DNA of 50,335 nucleotides from assembly GCA_947630215.1 (NCBI GenBank), contig CANRGX010000013.1, forward strand, positions 1 through 50,335, written 5' to 3'. The notes under the pieces were generated by a model, which was given only the letters and a program-made list of their open reading frames with translations, made no database searches and was not told the DNA's origin. The DNA is from an uncultured Eisenbergiella sp. Lineage in GTDB: Bacteria > Bacillota > Clostridia > Lachnospirales > Lachnospiraceae. This document shows positions 8,252 through 16,944 of this stretch, piece after piece. Each line of letters begins with the position of its first letter. Within the stretch, counting starts at the first letter, position 1. The position numbers were made by a program, and so were the translations under genes.

Positions 8252-9565
8252 TTAGTCCCTCACGGGGCCGTCCGTTTCTTCAAACCGTACCCGGATGGAA
8301 TTGGCGTGCGCCGTCAGTCCCTCCTGATTGGCAAAGCGTTCAATATCTGTGCGGGCAGAGGCCAGCGCCTGTCTGGAATAGGAAATCAGACTGGTTTTTT
8401 TCAGAAAATCGTCCACGTTCAGCGGCGAGAAAAACCTTGCCGTGCCGTTGGTCGGCAGCACATGGTTCGGCCCCGCGTAGTAATCGCCCAGCGGTTCCGA
8501 GGAATATTCTCCCAGGAAAATGGCGCCGGCGTTTTGGATCCTTGTCATCAGGGAAAACGGATCCTTGGTCAGAATCTCCAGATGCTCCGACGCAATGGCG
8601 TTGGCCGTTTCCGCCGCTTCTTCCAGAGAATCCACCAGCAAAATATACCCGTAATTGTCCAGCGAGGCGCGTATCATCTCTTGGCGGGACAGCTGGGACA
8701 AAAAGACCTCTGTCTGGGCCGAAACCTGTTGTGCCAGCGTCTCGCTGGTGGTAATCAAAATCGCGCTGGCCAGTTCGTCGTGTTCCGCCTGGGAAAGCAG
8801 ATCCGCCGCCACATAGCGGGGATTTGCCGTCTCGTCGGCGATGACCAGGATCTCACTGGGCCCGGCGACGGAATCGATTCCCACATAGCCAAAGCAGGCT
8901 TTTTTGGCCAGGGCCACAAAAATATTGCCGGGGCCGGTGATCTTATCTACCTTCGGAATGCTTTCGGTGCCAAAGGCCATGGCCGCGATGGCCTGGGCCC
9001 CGCCGACTTTATAGATTTCCTCCACTCCGCCGATATGCGCCGCCGTCAGGGTACCGGGATTGATTTTCCCGTCCGCTCCCGGAGGGGTGCAGAGAATGAC
9101 GCGGGAAACGCCCGCCACCTTGGCGGGAATCACGTTCATCAGCACGCTGGAGGGATAGGCCGCCTTCCCGCCCGGCGCGTATACGCCGGCTGTGGCGATG
9201 GGAAGAACGCGCATCCCGAGGATGGTGCCGTCCGGCCGGGTCTCGAACCAGCTGCTGCGCAGTTGTCTGGTATGAAAGGCGCGGATATTGGCCGCGCTTT
9301 TTTTCATGGTCTCTACAAATTCGGGGTCCACCGCCGCATATGCTTCCCGGATCTCCTGTTTGGTCACCCGCACGCAGGACGAGTCGATGGCGCAGTGATC
9401 AAACTGCCGGGTATAGGCAAACAGCGCTTCATCCCCTCTGTCGCGCACTTCGTTTATGATCTCGGCCACGGTCTGTTCATATTGCCCGTAATGGTTCGGA
9501 CTTCTTTTTAACAGATCGTTGAGCAGGTTCTGTCTGCTCTGTGCCGTCAGTCTGATGATCCTCAT
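8252..9565 (-). CDS. hisD: Histidinol dehydrogenase
   Basis: A 437-residue HisD that oxidises histidinol to histidine in two NAD-dependent steps, the last stage of the pathway. Recognisable blocks are GVYAPGGKAAYPSSVLMN (about 130-147), VGGAQAIAAMAFGTESIP (about 190), VAGPSEILVIAD (about 250) and LSQAEHDELASAIL (about 275, with the Gln-His zinc and active-site region). The normal length is kept and no key block is missing. The ATG at 9565 has GGAGG upstream, 24 bp after hisG. Confidence 0.97.
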   Translation of the reverse strand: MRIIRLTAQSRQNLLNDLLKRSPNHYGQYEQTVAEIINEVRDRGDEALFAYTRQFDHCAIDSSCVRVTKQEIREAYAAVDPEFVETMKKSAANIRAFHTRQLRSSWFETRPDGTILGMRVLPIATAGVYAPGGKAAYPSSVLMNVIPAKVAGVSRVILCTPPGADGKINPGTLTAAHIGGVEEIYKVGGAQAIAAMAFGTESIPKVDKITGPGNIFVALAKKACFGYVGIDSVAGPSEILVIADETANPRYVAADLLSQAEHDELASAILITTSETLAQQVSAQTEVFLSQLSRQEMIRASLDNYGYILLVDSLEEAAETANAIASEHLEILTKDPFSLMTRIQNAGAIFLGEYSSEPLGDYYAGPNHVLPTNGTARFFSPLNVDDFLKKTSLISYSRQALASARTDIERFANQEGLTAHANSIRVRFEETDGPVRD

Positions 9566-9589
9566 GTTTGTTTCCTCCGTTTGTTTGCT

Positions 9590-10243
9590 CTATTGCAGCT
9601 TCAATACGCTGCGCAGCTTCAGGATGATATCCTTAATCCTGTCGTTTTCCATCTGCATACTGACGCGGTTGACAATCATACGGGCGGACAGGGGGCAGAT
9701 TTCCTCCAGCACCTCCAGGCCGTTTTCCTTTAAGGTAGAACCGGTCTCTACAATATCCACGATCACGTCGGAGAGCCCCACGATGGGCCCCAGTTCCACC
9801 GAACCGTTGAGTTTGATGATGTCCACGGTCTGATGCTTTTTGTTGTAAAAATAATCCTTGGCAATGGCGGGATACTTGCTGGCCACCCGGATCCTTTCGT
9901 GGTGCTGCAGAAGCTCCCGGGCCCTGGAAGGCCCGCAGACGCACATCCGGCACTGGCCAAAGCCCAGATCCAGCACCTCATAGACCCGCCGTCCTTCCTC
10001 CAAAAGCTCGTCCTTTCCCACCACGCCGATGTCCGCCGCGCCGTATTCCACATAGGTGGGCACGTCCGGCCCCTTGGCCAGAAAAAACCGGAGCTTTTGT
10101 TCCTCATTGACAAAGATGAGCTTCCGGGAATCCTTCTCCTGCATCTGCGTACAGGTGATGCCGATCTGTTCCAGAAGCGCAAGCGTCTTGCCCGCCAGCC
10201 GTCCCTTTGTCAGCGCAAAGGTCAGATATCTGTTGTCTCCCAT
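9590..10243 (-). CDS. hisG: ATP phosphoribosyltransferase, short catalytic subunit
   Basis: A 217-residue HisG of the short form, which lacks the C-terminal regulatory domain and needs HisZ. It catalyses the committed first step, joining ATP and PRPP. Typical blocks are ALTKGRLAGKTLALLEQIG at the N-terminus, AADIGVVGKDELLE and the PRPP-binding-type segment DIVETGSTLKENGL. The start overlaps the end of hisZ by 22 bp, consistent with translational coupling and equal supply of the two subunits. Confidence 0.97.
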   Translation of the reverse strand: MGDNRYLTFALTKGRLAGKTLALLEQIGITCTQMQEKDSRKLIFVNEEQKLRFFLAKGPDVPTYVEYGAADIGVVGKDELLEEGRRVYEVLDLGFGQCRMCVCGPSRARELLQHHERIRVASKYPAIAKDYFYNKKHQTVDIIKLNGSVELGPIVGLSDVIVDIVETGSTLKENGLEVLEEICPLSARMIVNRVSMQMENDRIKDIILKLRSVLKLQ

Positions 10244-11448
10244 GTCAGCGTAAACTCCTCAATTCCGTCTTTTTGAAACAGCATTACTTTTTCCAGGTTC
10301 CGGCTCCTGGCGTAGGCCTCTGCCTGCCCGGCCGTCATGACCCCTTCCGACAGGGTGACGGGAATGCCCTCTTGGCGAAGCGCACCGGCCTTTTGCAGGG
10401 CCTCCTGAAACAGGCCGCTCTCATAGATCACCAAAACGCCTTCCGGGGCAATCTGCGGTTCCAGTCCCTGGCGTTTCAGCGCTTCCATCAAATCGTCCAC
10501 CAGGACGGTAAAGCCGATGGCGGGCGCCTGCTTGCCAAAATAGGACAGCAAAGTATCGTAGCGCCCTCCTGTCACTATCGCGTCTCCCACGCCGTAGGTA
10601 TAGGCCTTGAAAATCACGCCGGTATAATAATTGAATTTGCTCAGCAGTCCCAAATCAAAGGAGACGTACTTTTCTACCTTATATTCCTTCAGCACGGCAT
10701 AAAGCTGTTCCAGCCGCTCGATGGCGGCCAGGGAACGTTCGTTGTCCACCGCCGCTTTCGCCTCGGCCAGATCGCTTTTCCCCAGCACCGTATCCGCCAG
10801 CCGCAGCAGCACAGCCGCGTAATCCCGTCGGATTTTATGCTGTTCCAAAAGCTCCTGCGCGCCGAAATAGTTTTTGGCGGAAATGAAATCCCGCAAAGAA
10901 AGCGCCACCTCGTCCCGGATGCCGGCCTGGGAACAGATACCCTTAAAGTATTCCACTTCTCCGACCGTGATCTGAAAATCCTGCAGGCCGCAGCTTTTCA
11001 GCGCCTCAATGACCATGCCGATCATTTCCGCGTCGGCGTGGACGGATCCGTCCATCATCAGCTCGGCCCCCATCTGCGTTACCTCTTTGAGCTTTCCCTG
11101 CAGATTGGAAGTATTGGCGAAGGTACTGCCAAAATAGGTGAGCCGGAGCGGTCTCTTTTCCTCCATAAAATATTTGGCGCAGCAGCGGGCGCAGGAAGGG
11201 GTAAAATCCGGCCGCAGGGACAGCGTATTGCCCTCTTTGTCAAAAAATTTATACAGCTGGTTGGAAGGGGTTGTCCCGATTTCCCTGGAAAACACATCGA
11301 AAAACTCAAAAGCCGGCGTCTGGATATCCTGATAGCCGCAGAGCCTGAGCGTTTCATGCAGTCTTTGTTCGACAAGCAGCCTGCGCGCATATTCGGCTCC
11401 GTATATGTCCCGCACGCCCTCCGGCGTGTGGAGCAGCGATTTGCTCAT
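10222..11448 (-). CDS. hisZ: ATP phosphoribosyltransferase regulatory subunit
   Basis: A 408-residue paralogue of histidyl-tRNA synthetase that serves as the regulatory subunit of short HisG and carries the histidine feedback site. It keeps class II synthetase motifs (LSLRPDFTPSCARC near 85; YYTGVIFKAYTYGVGDAIVTGGRYD, shortened TGGRYDTLL) but lacks the C-terminal anticodon-binding domain of HisS. It is the first gene after the his promoter. Note that hisC, hisH, hisA and hisF are not in this operon and must be elsewhere. Confidence 0.96.
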   Translation of the reverse strand: MSKSLLHTPEGVRDIYGAEYARRLLVEQRLHETLRLCGYQDIQTPAFEFFDVFSREIGTTPSNQLYKFFDKEGNTLSLRPDFTPSCARCCAKYFMEEKRPLRLTYFGSTFANTSNLQGKLKEVTQMGAELMMDGSVHADAEMIGMVIEALKSCGLQDFQITVGEVEYFKGICSQAGIRDEVALSLRDFISAKNYFGAQELLEQHKIRRDYAAVLLRLADTVLGKSDLAEAKAAVDNERSLAAIERLEQLYAVLKEYKVEKYVSFDLGLLSKFNYYTGVIFKAYTYGVGDAIVTGGRYDTLLSYFGKQAPAIGFTVLVDDLMEALKRQGLEPQIAPEGVLVIYESGLFQEALQKAGALRQEGIPVTLSEGVMTAGQAEAYARSRNLEKVMLFQKDGIEEFTLTWETTDI

Positions 11449-11477
11449 GTCTGTTTCTTCCTTCCGTCACTTTATCG

Positions 11478-11493
11478 TGCTACCATGGTAGCA
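11478..11493. promoter_or_regulatory. 16 bp perfect palindrome, candidate his operator
   Basis: TGCTACCATGGTAGCA is a perfect 16 bp palindrome located at about +9 to +24 of the predicted hisZ transcript, between the -10 box and the hisZ ribosome site. A dimeric repressor bound here would block RNA polymerase. A TrpR-family regulator (HisR/YerC) has been proposed for histidine genes in Firmicutes, but I cannot check whether this is its motif. The leader is too short for a T-box. Confidence 0.6.
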
Positions 11494-11508
11494 TACGAAA
11501 CTCCTCAC

Positions 11509-11537
11509 AGTATACCCGATTTATTCCCTGCTGTCAA
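11509..11537 (-). promoter_or_regulatory. Consensus sigma-A promoter of the his operon
   Basis: On the minus strand TTGACA (complement of 11532-11537) is followed after 17 bp by TATACT (complement of 11509-11514). The -35 box overlaps the stop codon of the upstream Nudix gene. Expected start is near 11502. Confidence 0.88.
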
Positions 11538-12055
11538 CCGTCTTTCCCGTTTTTTGCCAGATAGGCCCGCCAGTCAAGGGGACAACCGTCCAGTATGCAG
11601 CCGGTCAGCTCCTCGCCCTCGTAAATCAGCTTCAGGGAGAAAAAGGGAGCATCTTCTTCCAGGAGCCGGAAGAACACTTTGTCGCCAACCCAGAGGGGAA
11701 GCCGGTCGATGCGTTTCTTTTCCACCCATTCCAGATCGCCCTCCGGACAGCTGTCCGTGAGCGTGCCCCGCCAGCGATCCGCCGTATACAGACACATATA
11801 GGAGGTTTCCACGCCCCTCAGGACAAACGTGACAATGCCCCGGAACCGGTAGCGTGTCAGCGTCAGGCCGGTTTCCTCGGCCACCTCCCGCAGAAGGCAG
11901 TCCTCGGGACTTTCCTCGTCCTCAACGTGGCCGCCCACTCCGATCCATTTTTCCCGGTTGATATCGTTTTTCTTTTTGACCCGGTGCAGCATCAGATAAC
12001 GGTCGTTTTGTTCCAGGTAGCAAAGGGTGGTTATGCTGCGCAGCGGTTTTTCCAT
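11534..12055 (-). CDS. Nudix hydrolase, MutT/8-oxo-dGTPase type
   Basis: A 173-residue Nudix protein with the box beginning GVGGHVEDEESPED and ending LREVAEETGL (about residues 40-64). The N-terminus (SITTLCYLEQNDRYLMLHRV) is that of the MutT/MTH1-like 8-oxo-dGTP diphosphatases common in Firmicutes. It probably cleans up oxidised nucleotides. The substrate is inferred from similarity only, since Nudix specificity is hard to read from sequence. It is the last gene of the leftward group that begins at 18,343, and its stop codon lies within the his -35 box. Confidence 0.87.
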   Translation of the reverse strand: MEKPLRSITTLCYLEQNDRYLMLHRVKKKNDINREKWIGVGGHVEDEESPEDCLLREVAEETGLTLTRYRFRGIVTFVLRGVETSYMCLYTADRWRGTLTDSCPEGDLEWVEKKRIDRLPLWVGDKVFFRLLEEDAPFFSLKLIYEGEELTGCILDGCPLDWRAYLAKNGKDG

Positions 12056-12094
12056 AACAGGTTCCTTCCTTTCGCGCCCGGGCGTCTTGTCGTT

Positions 12095-12631
12095 TCAGTC
12101 GGGCCGATCCGCCAGATCTTTTTGGATCATGTCCAGATAAGGCACCAGGACGCCGTTTTTTTTCGGCAGAAAATAGGCCGGATTGAGTTCCTCGAACCGG
12201 AAGGACTTGCGCCCTCCCTCCTGCGCCCTGTCCCAGAAAAACCGAAGATGCTCATAGGGCAGATAGTAAAACAGATCCCGGTGGGAATAGTAGATCAGGA
12301 AAAAAGCGATGCCCTTCTGCCGTTCAAAATTGCCCATAAAGGCCACCTGGTGGTCGTGGATATTCTGCAGGCTGAAGGTGTCCTGGGCGCATTCCTTGGC
12401 GTCAAAACAGACGGGAATCCCCTGTACCACGCCGATATAGTCCACCGTGCTTTTCTGATCGAAATAGGCCAGCGTAATGTGCCGGTGTTCCTTATCGATC
12501 CGGATGGGCGTGATGGGGGTGGGGATTTTCTGGATCAGGGCCAGTCCGTTTTCCAGATATTTTTCATTGGTGCGGTTGATCAGATCCTCCAGAGTGGATC
12601 CCCGCAGTCCTCTCGAATTCCAGGTGGCCAT
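12095..12631 (-). CDS. recU: Holliday junction resolvase RecU
   Basis: A 178-residue RecU, the Gram-positive resolvase that nicks four-way junctions in recombination and chromosome segregation. N-terminal ANRG-type start is visible as NSRGLRGSTLEDLIN. The nuclease core is STVDYIGVVQGIPVCFDAKE, shortened to VDYIG and FDAKE: the metal ligands of the PD-(D/E)XK fold are the Asp in VDYIG and the Glu in DAKE. The DLFYYLPYEHL block near 130 is typical. In Bacillus recU sits beside a penicillin-binding protein gene. Here it is coupled to a pseudouridine synthase (ATG 6 nt after AAAGGAG, directly after the rluA-type stop). Confidence 0.93.
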   Translation of the reverse strand: MATWNSRGLRGSTLEDLINRTNEKYLENGLALIQKIPTPITPIRIDKEHRHITLAYFDQKSTVDYIGVVQGIPVCFDAKECAQDTFSLQNIHDHQVAFMGNFERQKGIAFFLIYYSHRDLFYYLPYEHLRFFWDRAQEGGRKSFRFEELNPAYFLPKKNGVLVPYLDMIQKDLADRPD

Positions 12632-13666
12632 TCATTTCTCCTTTTGCAGCGCGCCCCCGGCGGTCAAAACTGCCCGGTAGGATTTTGGCAGCGGCGCGGT
12701 CAGGGCGTGTCCCGCCAGATAAGAAAATTTTTTATACGCTTCCGGGATTTGCTCCGGAAAGATCACCTGCCGGGCACAGAGCGCCTGACAGCTTATCCCC
12801 CACTGCCGGCAGACCGCGTTTGCTTTGGGATCGCCGTATTTGGGATCTCCCAGAAGCGGGTGGCCGATATGGGAAAGCTGGGCGCGGATCTGGTGGCTTT
12901 TTCCTGTGACAAGCTCCGCCTCAACATCCGTGACCCTGCCGCATCCGGGCAGGGAAAAAGTACCTATCGGGCGCAGATCCGTCCGGATTGGCAGGGCGCC
13001 CGGACAGGGGGCGTCATAGACGCTGGCGCGGTTTTTCTGACTGTCCTTTGCTATCCATCCGGTCAGGATACAGGAATCCGTAAGCTCTCCCAAGGCCAGG
13101 AAACGATAGCGCTTATGCAGCAGGCGGGATCGGATCAGTTCCGTCAGAAACTGCAGCCCTTCCAGACTTTTTCCGCACAGGACGATGCCTTCGGTGTTGC
13201 GGTCCAGCCGGTTGCACACGGACGGCTTAAAGGTGGAAAGAGAAACCGGATCCAGTTCTTTTTTGGCAATCAGATAGCCTGTGAGCCATTCGTTCAGCGT
13301 CAGATCCTGCAAAGACGCCTTCTGGGAAAGAACGCCGGAGGGCTTATGGGCCGCCAGAATATCCGCGTCCTCGTACAGGACGCAAATGGGCGGAAGCGTC
13401 CGGAGGGCCTTCTCATATTCCGAAAGGGCGGCCTCGTCAAAGGGGATCGCACCGAACTTTTCCAGCGTTTCCCGGGAGAAAAACAGACGGATTTCATCGC
13501 CCTCCTTCAGCTTTTCCTGGCCTTCGCATCTTTTACCGTTGAGCACAATGTTCTTTTTGCGCATCATGCGGTAAAAAAAGGAAACCGGCGCGCGCTTCAT
13601 ATATTTTACCAGAAATTTATCCAGCCGTTGTCCCGCTTCGTTGGGGCCGATGATCAGTGTCTGCAT
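12632..13666 (-). CDS. RluA-family pseudouridine synthase
   Basis: A 344-residue synthase with an N-terminal S4 RNA-binding domain (AGQRLDKFLVKYMKRAP, residues 10-27) and a catalytic domain carrying the catalytic Asp in NRLDRNTEGIVL (about residue 155), plus GKSHQIRAQLSHIGHPLLGD (about 255). This is the RluC/RluD-like group that modifies 23S rRNA. Which uridine is modified cannot be read from the sequence. It is upstream of and adjoining recU. Confidence 0.9.
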   Translation of the reverse strand: MQTLIIGPNEAGQRLDKFLVKYMKRAPVSFFYRMMRKKNIVLNGKRCEGQEKLKEGDEIRLFFSRETLEKFGAIPFDEAALSEYEKALRTLPPICVLYEDADILAAHKPSGVLSQKASLQDLTLNEWLTGYLIAKKELDPVSLSTFKPSVCNRLDRNTEGIVLCGKSLEGLQFLTELIRSRLLHKRYRFLALGELTDSCILTGWIAKDSQKNRASVYDAPCPGALPIRTDLRPIGTFSLPGCGRVTDVEAELVTGKSHQIRAQLSHIGHPLLGDPKYGDPKANAVCRQWGISCQALCARQVIFPEQIPEAYKKFSYLAGHALTAPLPKSYRAVLTAGGALQKEK

Positions 13667-13696
13667 GGATGCTCTCCTGTCCTTAAAGCCGCTTTC

Positions 13697-14296
13697 TCAC
13701 AGGGAAATGGCGCACAGCAGGGAAAAGAGACGCTCCGTCATCTCCCGGTCCGTATCCTGCCCGCTCTCCTGCTTTTCTGTATTGTTCTCCTGCGCAAGGC
13801 GTTCCAGCGTATCTAGACGTCCCAGATACTTGGGCAGATCCCGGAAAATTTTGATCTCCACACCCTTCAGGCCGTTCTGTACGCACATGGATTTTAGATG
13901 CGCCTCACAGCCCGCCGTATCACATCCGGCATGGGACGTATACCCCACAAGCGTCTTGCCCAGGCAGGCCATATGATGGATCTCATAATTTTTCTCGTAG
14001 GTGGTAAAGGCCAGATCACAGAGCGTTGGCAAATGCTTCGTATGCGCGCGAATCTGTTCCAGATCCACTTGCCCGATGCCGTGAAACCGCAGGGTCGCAA
14101 AGAGGCTGACCGCGCTGCGGCTGGCGGGCAGACACCCCAGCACCGCCACAATCGTCAGCAGGTTCTGATTGCTTCCCGTAGAAAAATATCCCGTCAGATA
14201 AATGGCCAGCGCCAGCGCAAACAACAGGACTGTCCGGACTGCGATCCGTTTTTTCTGCGCCGTCAGATAGCCCGGTTCTCCCTTTTTTTTCTTCAT
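13697..14296 (-). CDS. Membrane protein of unknown function
   Basis: A 199-residue protein with two N-terminal hydrophobic segments (about residues 20-40, VLLFALALAIYLTGYF; about 45-65, LLTIVAVLGCLPASRSAVSL), forming a hairpin with a short loop. A soluble C-terminal domain of about 130 residues follows and contains four cysteines (ACLGK; AGCDTAGCEAH; SMC). I do not recognise a named family, but the arrangement looks conserved enough to be a real gene. Its 3' end overlaps the start of neighbouring translation by 4 bp with the SDR gene, so the two are co-transcribed. Confidence 0.75.
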   Translation of the reverse strand: MKKKKGEPGYLTAQKKRIAVRTVLLFALALAIYLTGYFSTGSNQNLLTIVAVLGCLPASRSAVSLFATLRFHGIGQVDLEQIRAHTKHLPTLCDLAFTTYEKNYEIHHMACLGKTLVGYTSHAGCDTAGCEAHLKSMCVQNGLKGVEIKIFRDLPKYLGRLDTLERLAQENNTEKQESGQDTDREMTERLFSLLCAISL

Positions 14297-15066
14297 TGCA
14301 GATCCCCTCTCATCCGATAAGCTGTCTTTGCCAGAAATCCCTGCGGCAGGACCCGGGACGCGGCCCAGAGGGCCAGATTGGGCAGGCCGAAGACAGAGTT
14401 TTGCCGCCGGTGCGCGCTATCTTTCAGTGCCTTTTTGACTACCGCCTCCGGTCTGGCCAGAAACCGCTTTTTAAAAGCGGGCATTTCCCCGTACTGTTGG
14501 GCGGTCACTAAAAAATCCGTATCCACCGGGCCGGGGCAGACGGCGGTGACATAGATCCTCTTTCGGGCCAGTTCGATGGAAAGCGCCTGTGAAAAACGAA
14601 GCACAAAGGCTTTGGTGGCGGCGTAGGCCGCAAAACCGGGCTGCGGCAGAAAAGCGGCGCTGCTGGCCAGCTGCAGAATACGGCTGTGGGGTTTCATATA
14701 GGGCAGACAGGAAAGGGTGAGCCAAAGCAGCGCCCTGCAGTTTACATCCACCTGGCCGGCCTGCCGGGCGGCGGGAATCCGCTCACAGTCGCCGTTTAAG
14801 CCGTATCCGGCGCAGTTGATCAGCATCCGCACCACGGGCCGCTCTTTGGCCAGCACCGCGTCAAAACGGCACAGATCTTCCTCCTTTGCCAGATCCAGGC
14901 AAAACAGGCGCGTCCGGTGTGTCAGACGGCGCGCCAACGCGTGTAGTCTGTCTTTGCGCCGTGCAATAAGCCAGAACTCGTCCACCGACGCAAGCCCCCG
15001 ATCCAGTTGAAGCGAGAACTGCCGGCCGATTCCGCCGGATGCGCCCGTTATCACCACGATATTCAT
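14293..15066 (-). CDS. Short-chain dehydrogenase/reductase
   Basis: 257 residues from the ATG at 15066, which overlaps the TGA of the ygiQ-type gene (ATGA). The longer frame to 15162 lies wholly inside that gene and is rejected. The NAD(P)-binding TGASGGIG (about residues 7-14), NCAGYG (about 83), an active-site Ser region (QLASSAAFLPQPGF) and the catalytic YAATK are all present, so it should be an active reductase of the DltE/YqjQ-like classical type. The substrate is unknown. The C-terminal sequence LPQGFLAKTAYRM suggests a membrane-near helix. Confidence 0.9.
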   Translation of the reverse strand: MNIVVITGASGGIGRQFSLQLDRGLASVDEFWLIARRKDRLHALARRLTHRTRLFCLDLAKEEDLCRFDAVLAKERPVVRMLINCAGYGLNGDCERIPAARQAGQVDVNCRALLWLTLSCLPYMKPHSRILQLASSAAFLPQPGFAAYAATKAFVLRFSQALSIELARKRIYVTAVCPGPVDTDFLVTAQQYGEMPAFKKRFLARPEAVVKKALKDSAHRRQNSVFGLPNLALWAASRVLPQGFLAKTAYRMRGDLQ

Positions 15067-16940
15067 AGACGCTGCCGTCCCCCTTTCTTTGATCCGCCAG
15101 CTTTTTGGGCCTTTTTGCGCTCCTGCTCTGCCGGGACGGTCCTCCTGGGCCGGATCAGGCATTTTTTCCCGTATCCGATCAGATCCTGCCGGCCCGCCCG
15201 GCGCAGCGCTTCCGCCACCAGATCGTAGTTTTTCGGATCCCGGTACTGGATCAGCGCCCGCTGCATGGCTTTTTCATGCGGGTTCTTACAGACGTAGACC
15301 TTCGATCCGTCCCTGGGGTCGATTCCGGTATAGTACATGACCGTGGACATGGTGGAAGGCGTGGGATAAAAGTCCTGCACCTGCTGGGGCATATATCCCA
15401 GATCCCGCACATACTCCGCCAGCTCCACCGCTTCTTTTAAAGTGGAACCGGGGTGGGAAGACATCAGGTAGGGAACCAGAAACTGCTGCTTGCCCAGCCT
15501 GCGGTTCATTTGCGTAAATTTTGTGACAAACCGTTCATAGACCGCACGGGGCGGCTTTCCCATGCGCATCAGCACCGCGTCGCTGATATGTTCCGGGGCC
15601 ACCTTCAACTGCCCGCTGATATGCCAGGCCACCAGCTCCCGCAGGAAGGCGTCGTCCTTTTCCGCCAGCAGATAATCGAACCGGATGCCGGAACGGACAA
15701 ATACCTTCTTTACCCCCGGCAGGCTGCGCAGCTTTTGCAAAAGCTGTGTGTAGTCGGCATGATCCGTATCCAGGGCGGGACAGGGAGACGGATACAGGCA
15801 CTGCCTGTTTTTACAGACGCCCTTTTCCAGCTGCTTTTGACAGGACGGATGGCGGAAATTTGCCGTGGGCCCTCCCACATCGTGAAGATAACCTTTAAAA
15901 TCCGGCTCATGGGTGAGGCGCAAAGCCTCCGCCAGGATGTTTTCATGGCTGCGGACCTGTACGGTGCGGCCCTGATGAAAGGTCAGGGCGCAAAAGCTGC
16001 AGCCTCCGAAACAGCCGCGGCTGCTGACCAGAGAAAACCGGATCTCAGCGGTGGCCGGCACGCCCCCGGCAGCGTCATAGGAGGGATGGCTTTTATAAGT
16101 ATAGGGCAGACTGTATACATCGTCCATCTCCGTCATGGTCAGCGGCGGCTGCGGCGGATTCTGCACCACAAACCGGCCGTTGTCGTAGGCTTCCAGCAGA
16201 GGTCTGCCGTTGATGGGATCCGTATTGTCATACTGGATTTTGAAGCTTCTGGCATAGAGCGCCGGGTCGCGGAGCATTTCTTCGTAGGACGGCAGCCGGA
16301 TGCCGTTGTAGACCAGATCCGGCGTGTTTGTGGCAAACACCGTCCCCGGGACAAAGGTGATATCTTTGACCGCGATGCCGGAGGACAGCGCGTCGGCAAT
16401 TTCCACAATGGAACGCTCTCCCATACCGTAGGAAATCAGATCCGCCCGGCTGTCCAACAGCAGGGAACGCCGGAAGGAATCGCTCCAGTAATCATAGTGC
16501 GCCATGCGCCGCAGACTGGCCTCGATGCCGCCGAGAATGACCGGCACGTCCCGGTAGCTGCGCCGGATCAGATTGGCGTAAACCACGCACGCCCGATCCG
16601 GACGTCTGCCGGCTGCCCCGCCCGGCGTGTAGGCATCAAAACCGCGCCGCTTGCGGGAAACATAATAATGGTTCACCATGGAATCCATGTTGCCGGCGGA
16701 AACTAAAAATCCCAGTCTGGGACGGCCAAATACGCGGATACTCTCCGGATCCCTCCAGTCGGGCTGGGAAAGGATGCACACCCGGTATCCGCGGCTCTCC
16801 AGCACCCGGCTGATGATGGCAGTGCCAAAGGACGGATGATCCACATAGGCGTCCCCGGTGACATAGATAAAGTCCGGCGCGTCCCAGCCCCGATTCTGCA
16901 TTTCTTCTCTTGTCAGCGGCAAAAAAACATCCGAACCCAT
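15063..16940 (-). CDS. YgiQ-family radical SAM protein
   Basis: 625 residues from the ATG at 16940 (GGTGAG upstream); a TTG four codons earlier is possible. The N-terminal domain (FLPLTREEMQNRGWDAPDFI; VILGGIEASLRRMAHYDYW, shortened GGIEASLRR) and the radical SAM cluster motif with Cys-x3-Cys-x2-Cys in RGCFGGCSFCAL (around residue 305) identify the YgiQ family (TIGR03904/UPF0313). The reaction is unknown despite wide distribution in bacteria. Between a HAD phosphatase and an SDR gene, with tight spacing on both sides. Confidence 0.93.
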   Translation of the reverse strand: MGSDVFLPLTREEMQNRGWDAPDFIYVTGDAYVDHPSFGTAIISRVLESRGYRVCILSQPDWRDPESIRVFGRPRLGFLVSAGNMDSMVNHYYVSRKRRGFDAYTPGGAAGRRPDRACVVYANLIRRSYRDVPVILGGIEASLRRMAHYDYWSDSFRRSLLLDSRADLISYGMGERSIVEIADALSSGIAVKDITFVPGTVFATNTPDLVYNGIRLPSYEEMLRDPALYARSFKIQYDNTDPINGRPLLEAYDNGRFVVQNPPQPPLTMTEMDDVYSLPYTYKSHPSYDAAGGVPATAEIRFSLVSSRGCFGGCSFCALTFHQGRTVQVRSHENILAEALRLTHEPDFKGYLHDVGGPTANFRHPSCQKQLEKGVCKNRQCLYPSPCPALDTDHADYTQLLQKLRSLPGVKKVFVRSGIRFDYLLAEKDDAFLRELVAWHISGQLKVAPEHISDAVLMRMGKPPRAVYERFVTKFTQMNRRLGKQQFLVPYLMSSHPGSTLKEAVELAEYVRDLGYMPQQVQDFYPTPSTMSTVMYYTGIDPRDGSKVYVCKNPHEKAMQRALIQYRDPKNYDLVAEALRRAGRQDLIGYGKKCLIRPRRTVPAEQERKKAQKAGGSKKGGRQRL

Positions 16941-16944
16941 GCTC

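Noticed and set aside
11449-11533. T-box or other riboswitch before the his operon
   Set aside because: The transcript leader is only about 55 nt, too short for a T-box, and no specifier or terminator pairing was seen.
8126-11760. Long plus-strand open frames opposite hisD, hisG and hisZ
   Set aside because: Antisense shadows of intact his genes. They lack start signals and show no domain pattern.
11927-13816. A 629-codon open frame on the plus strand opposite recU and the pseudouridine synthase gene
   Set aside because: It is a reverse-strand shadow of two well-recognised genes. It has no ribosome site and no family motif, and GC-rich codon use makes long antisense frames common here.
15067-15162. 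Extended start of the SDR gene
   Set aside because: The extension lies inside the upstream gene. The ATG at 15066 forms an ATGA overlap and begins directly at the Rossmann fold.
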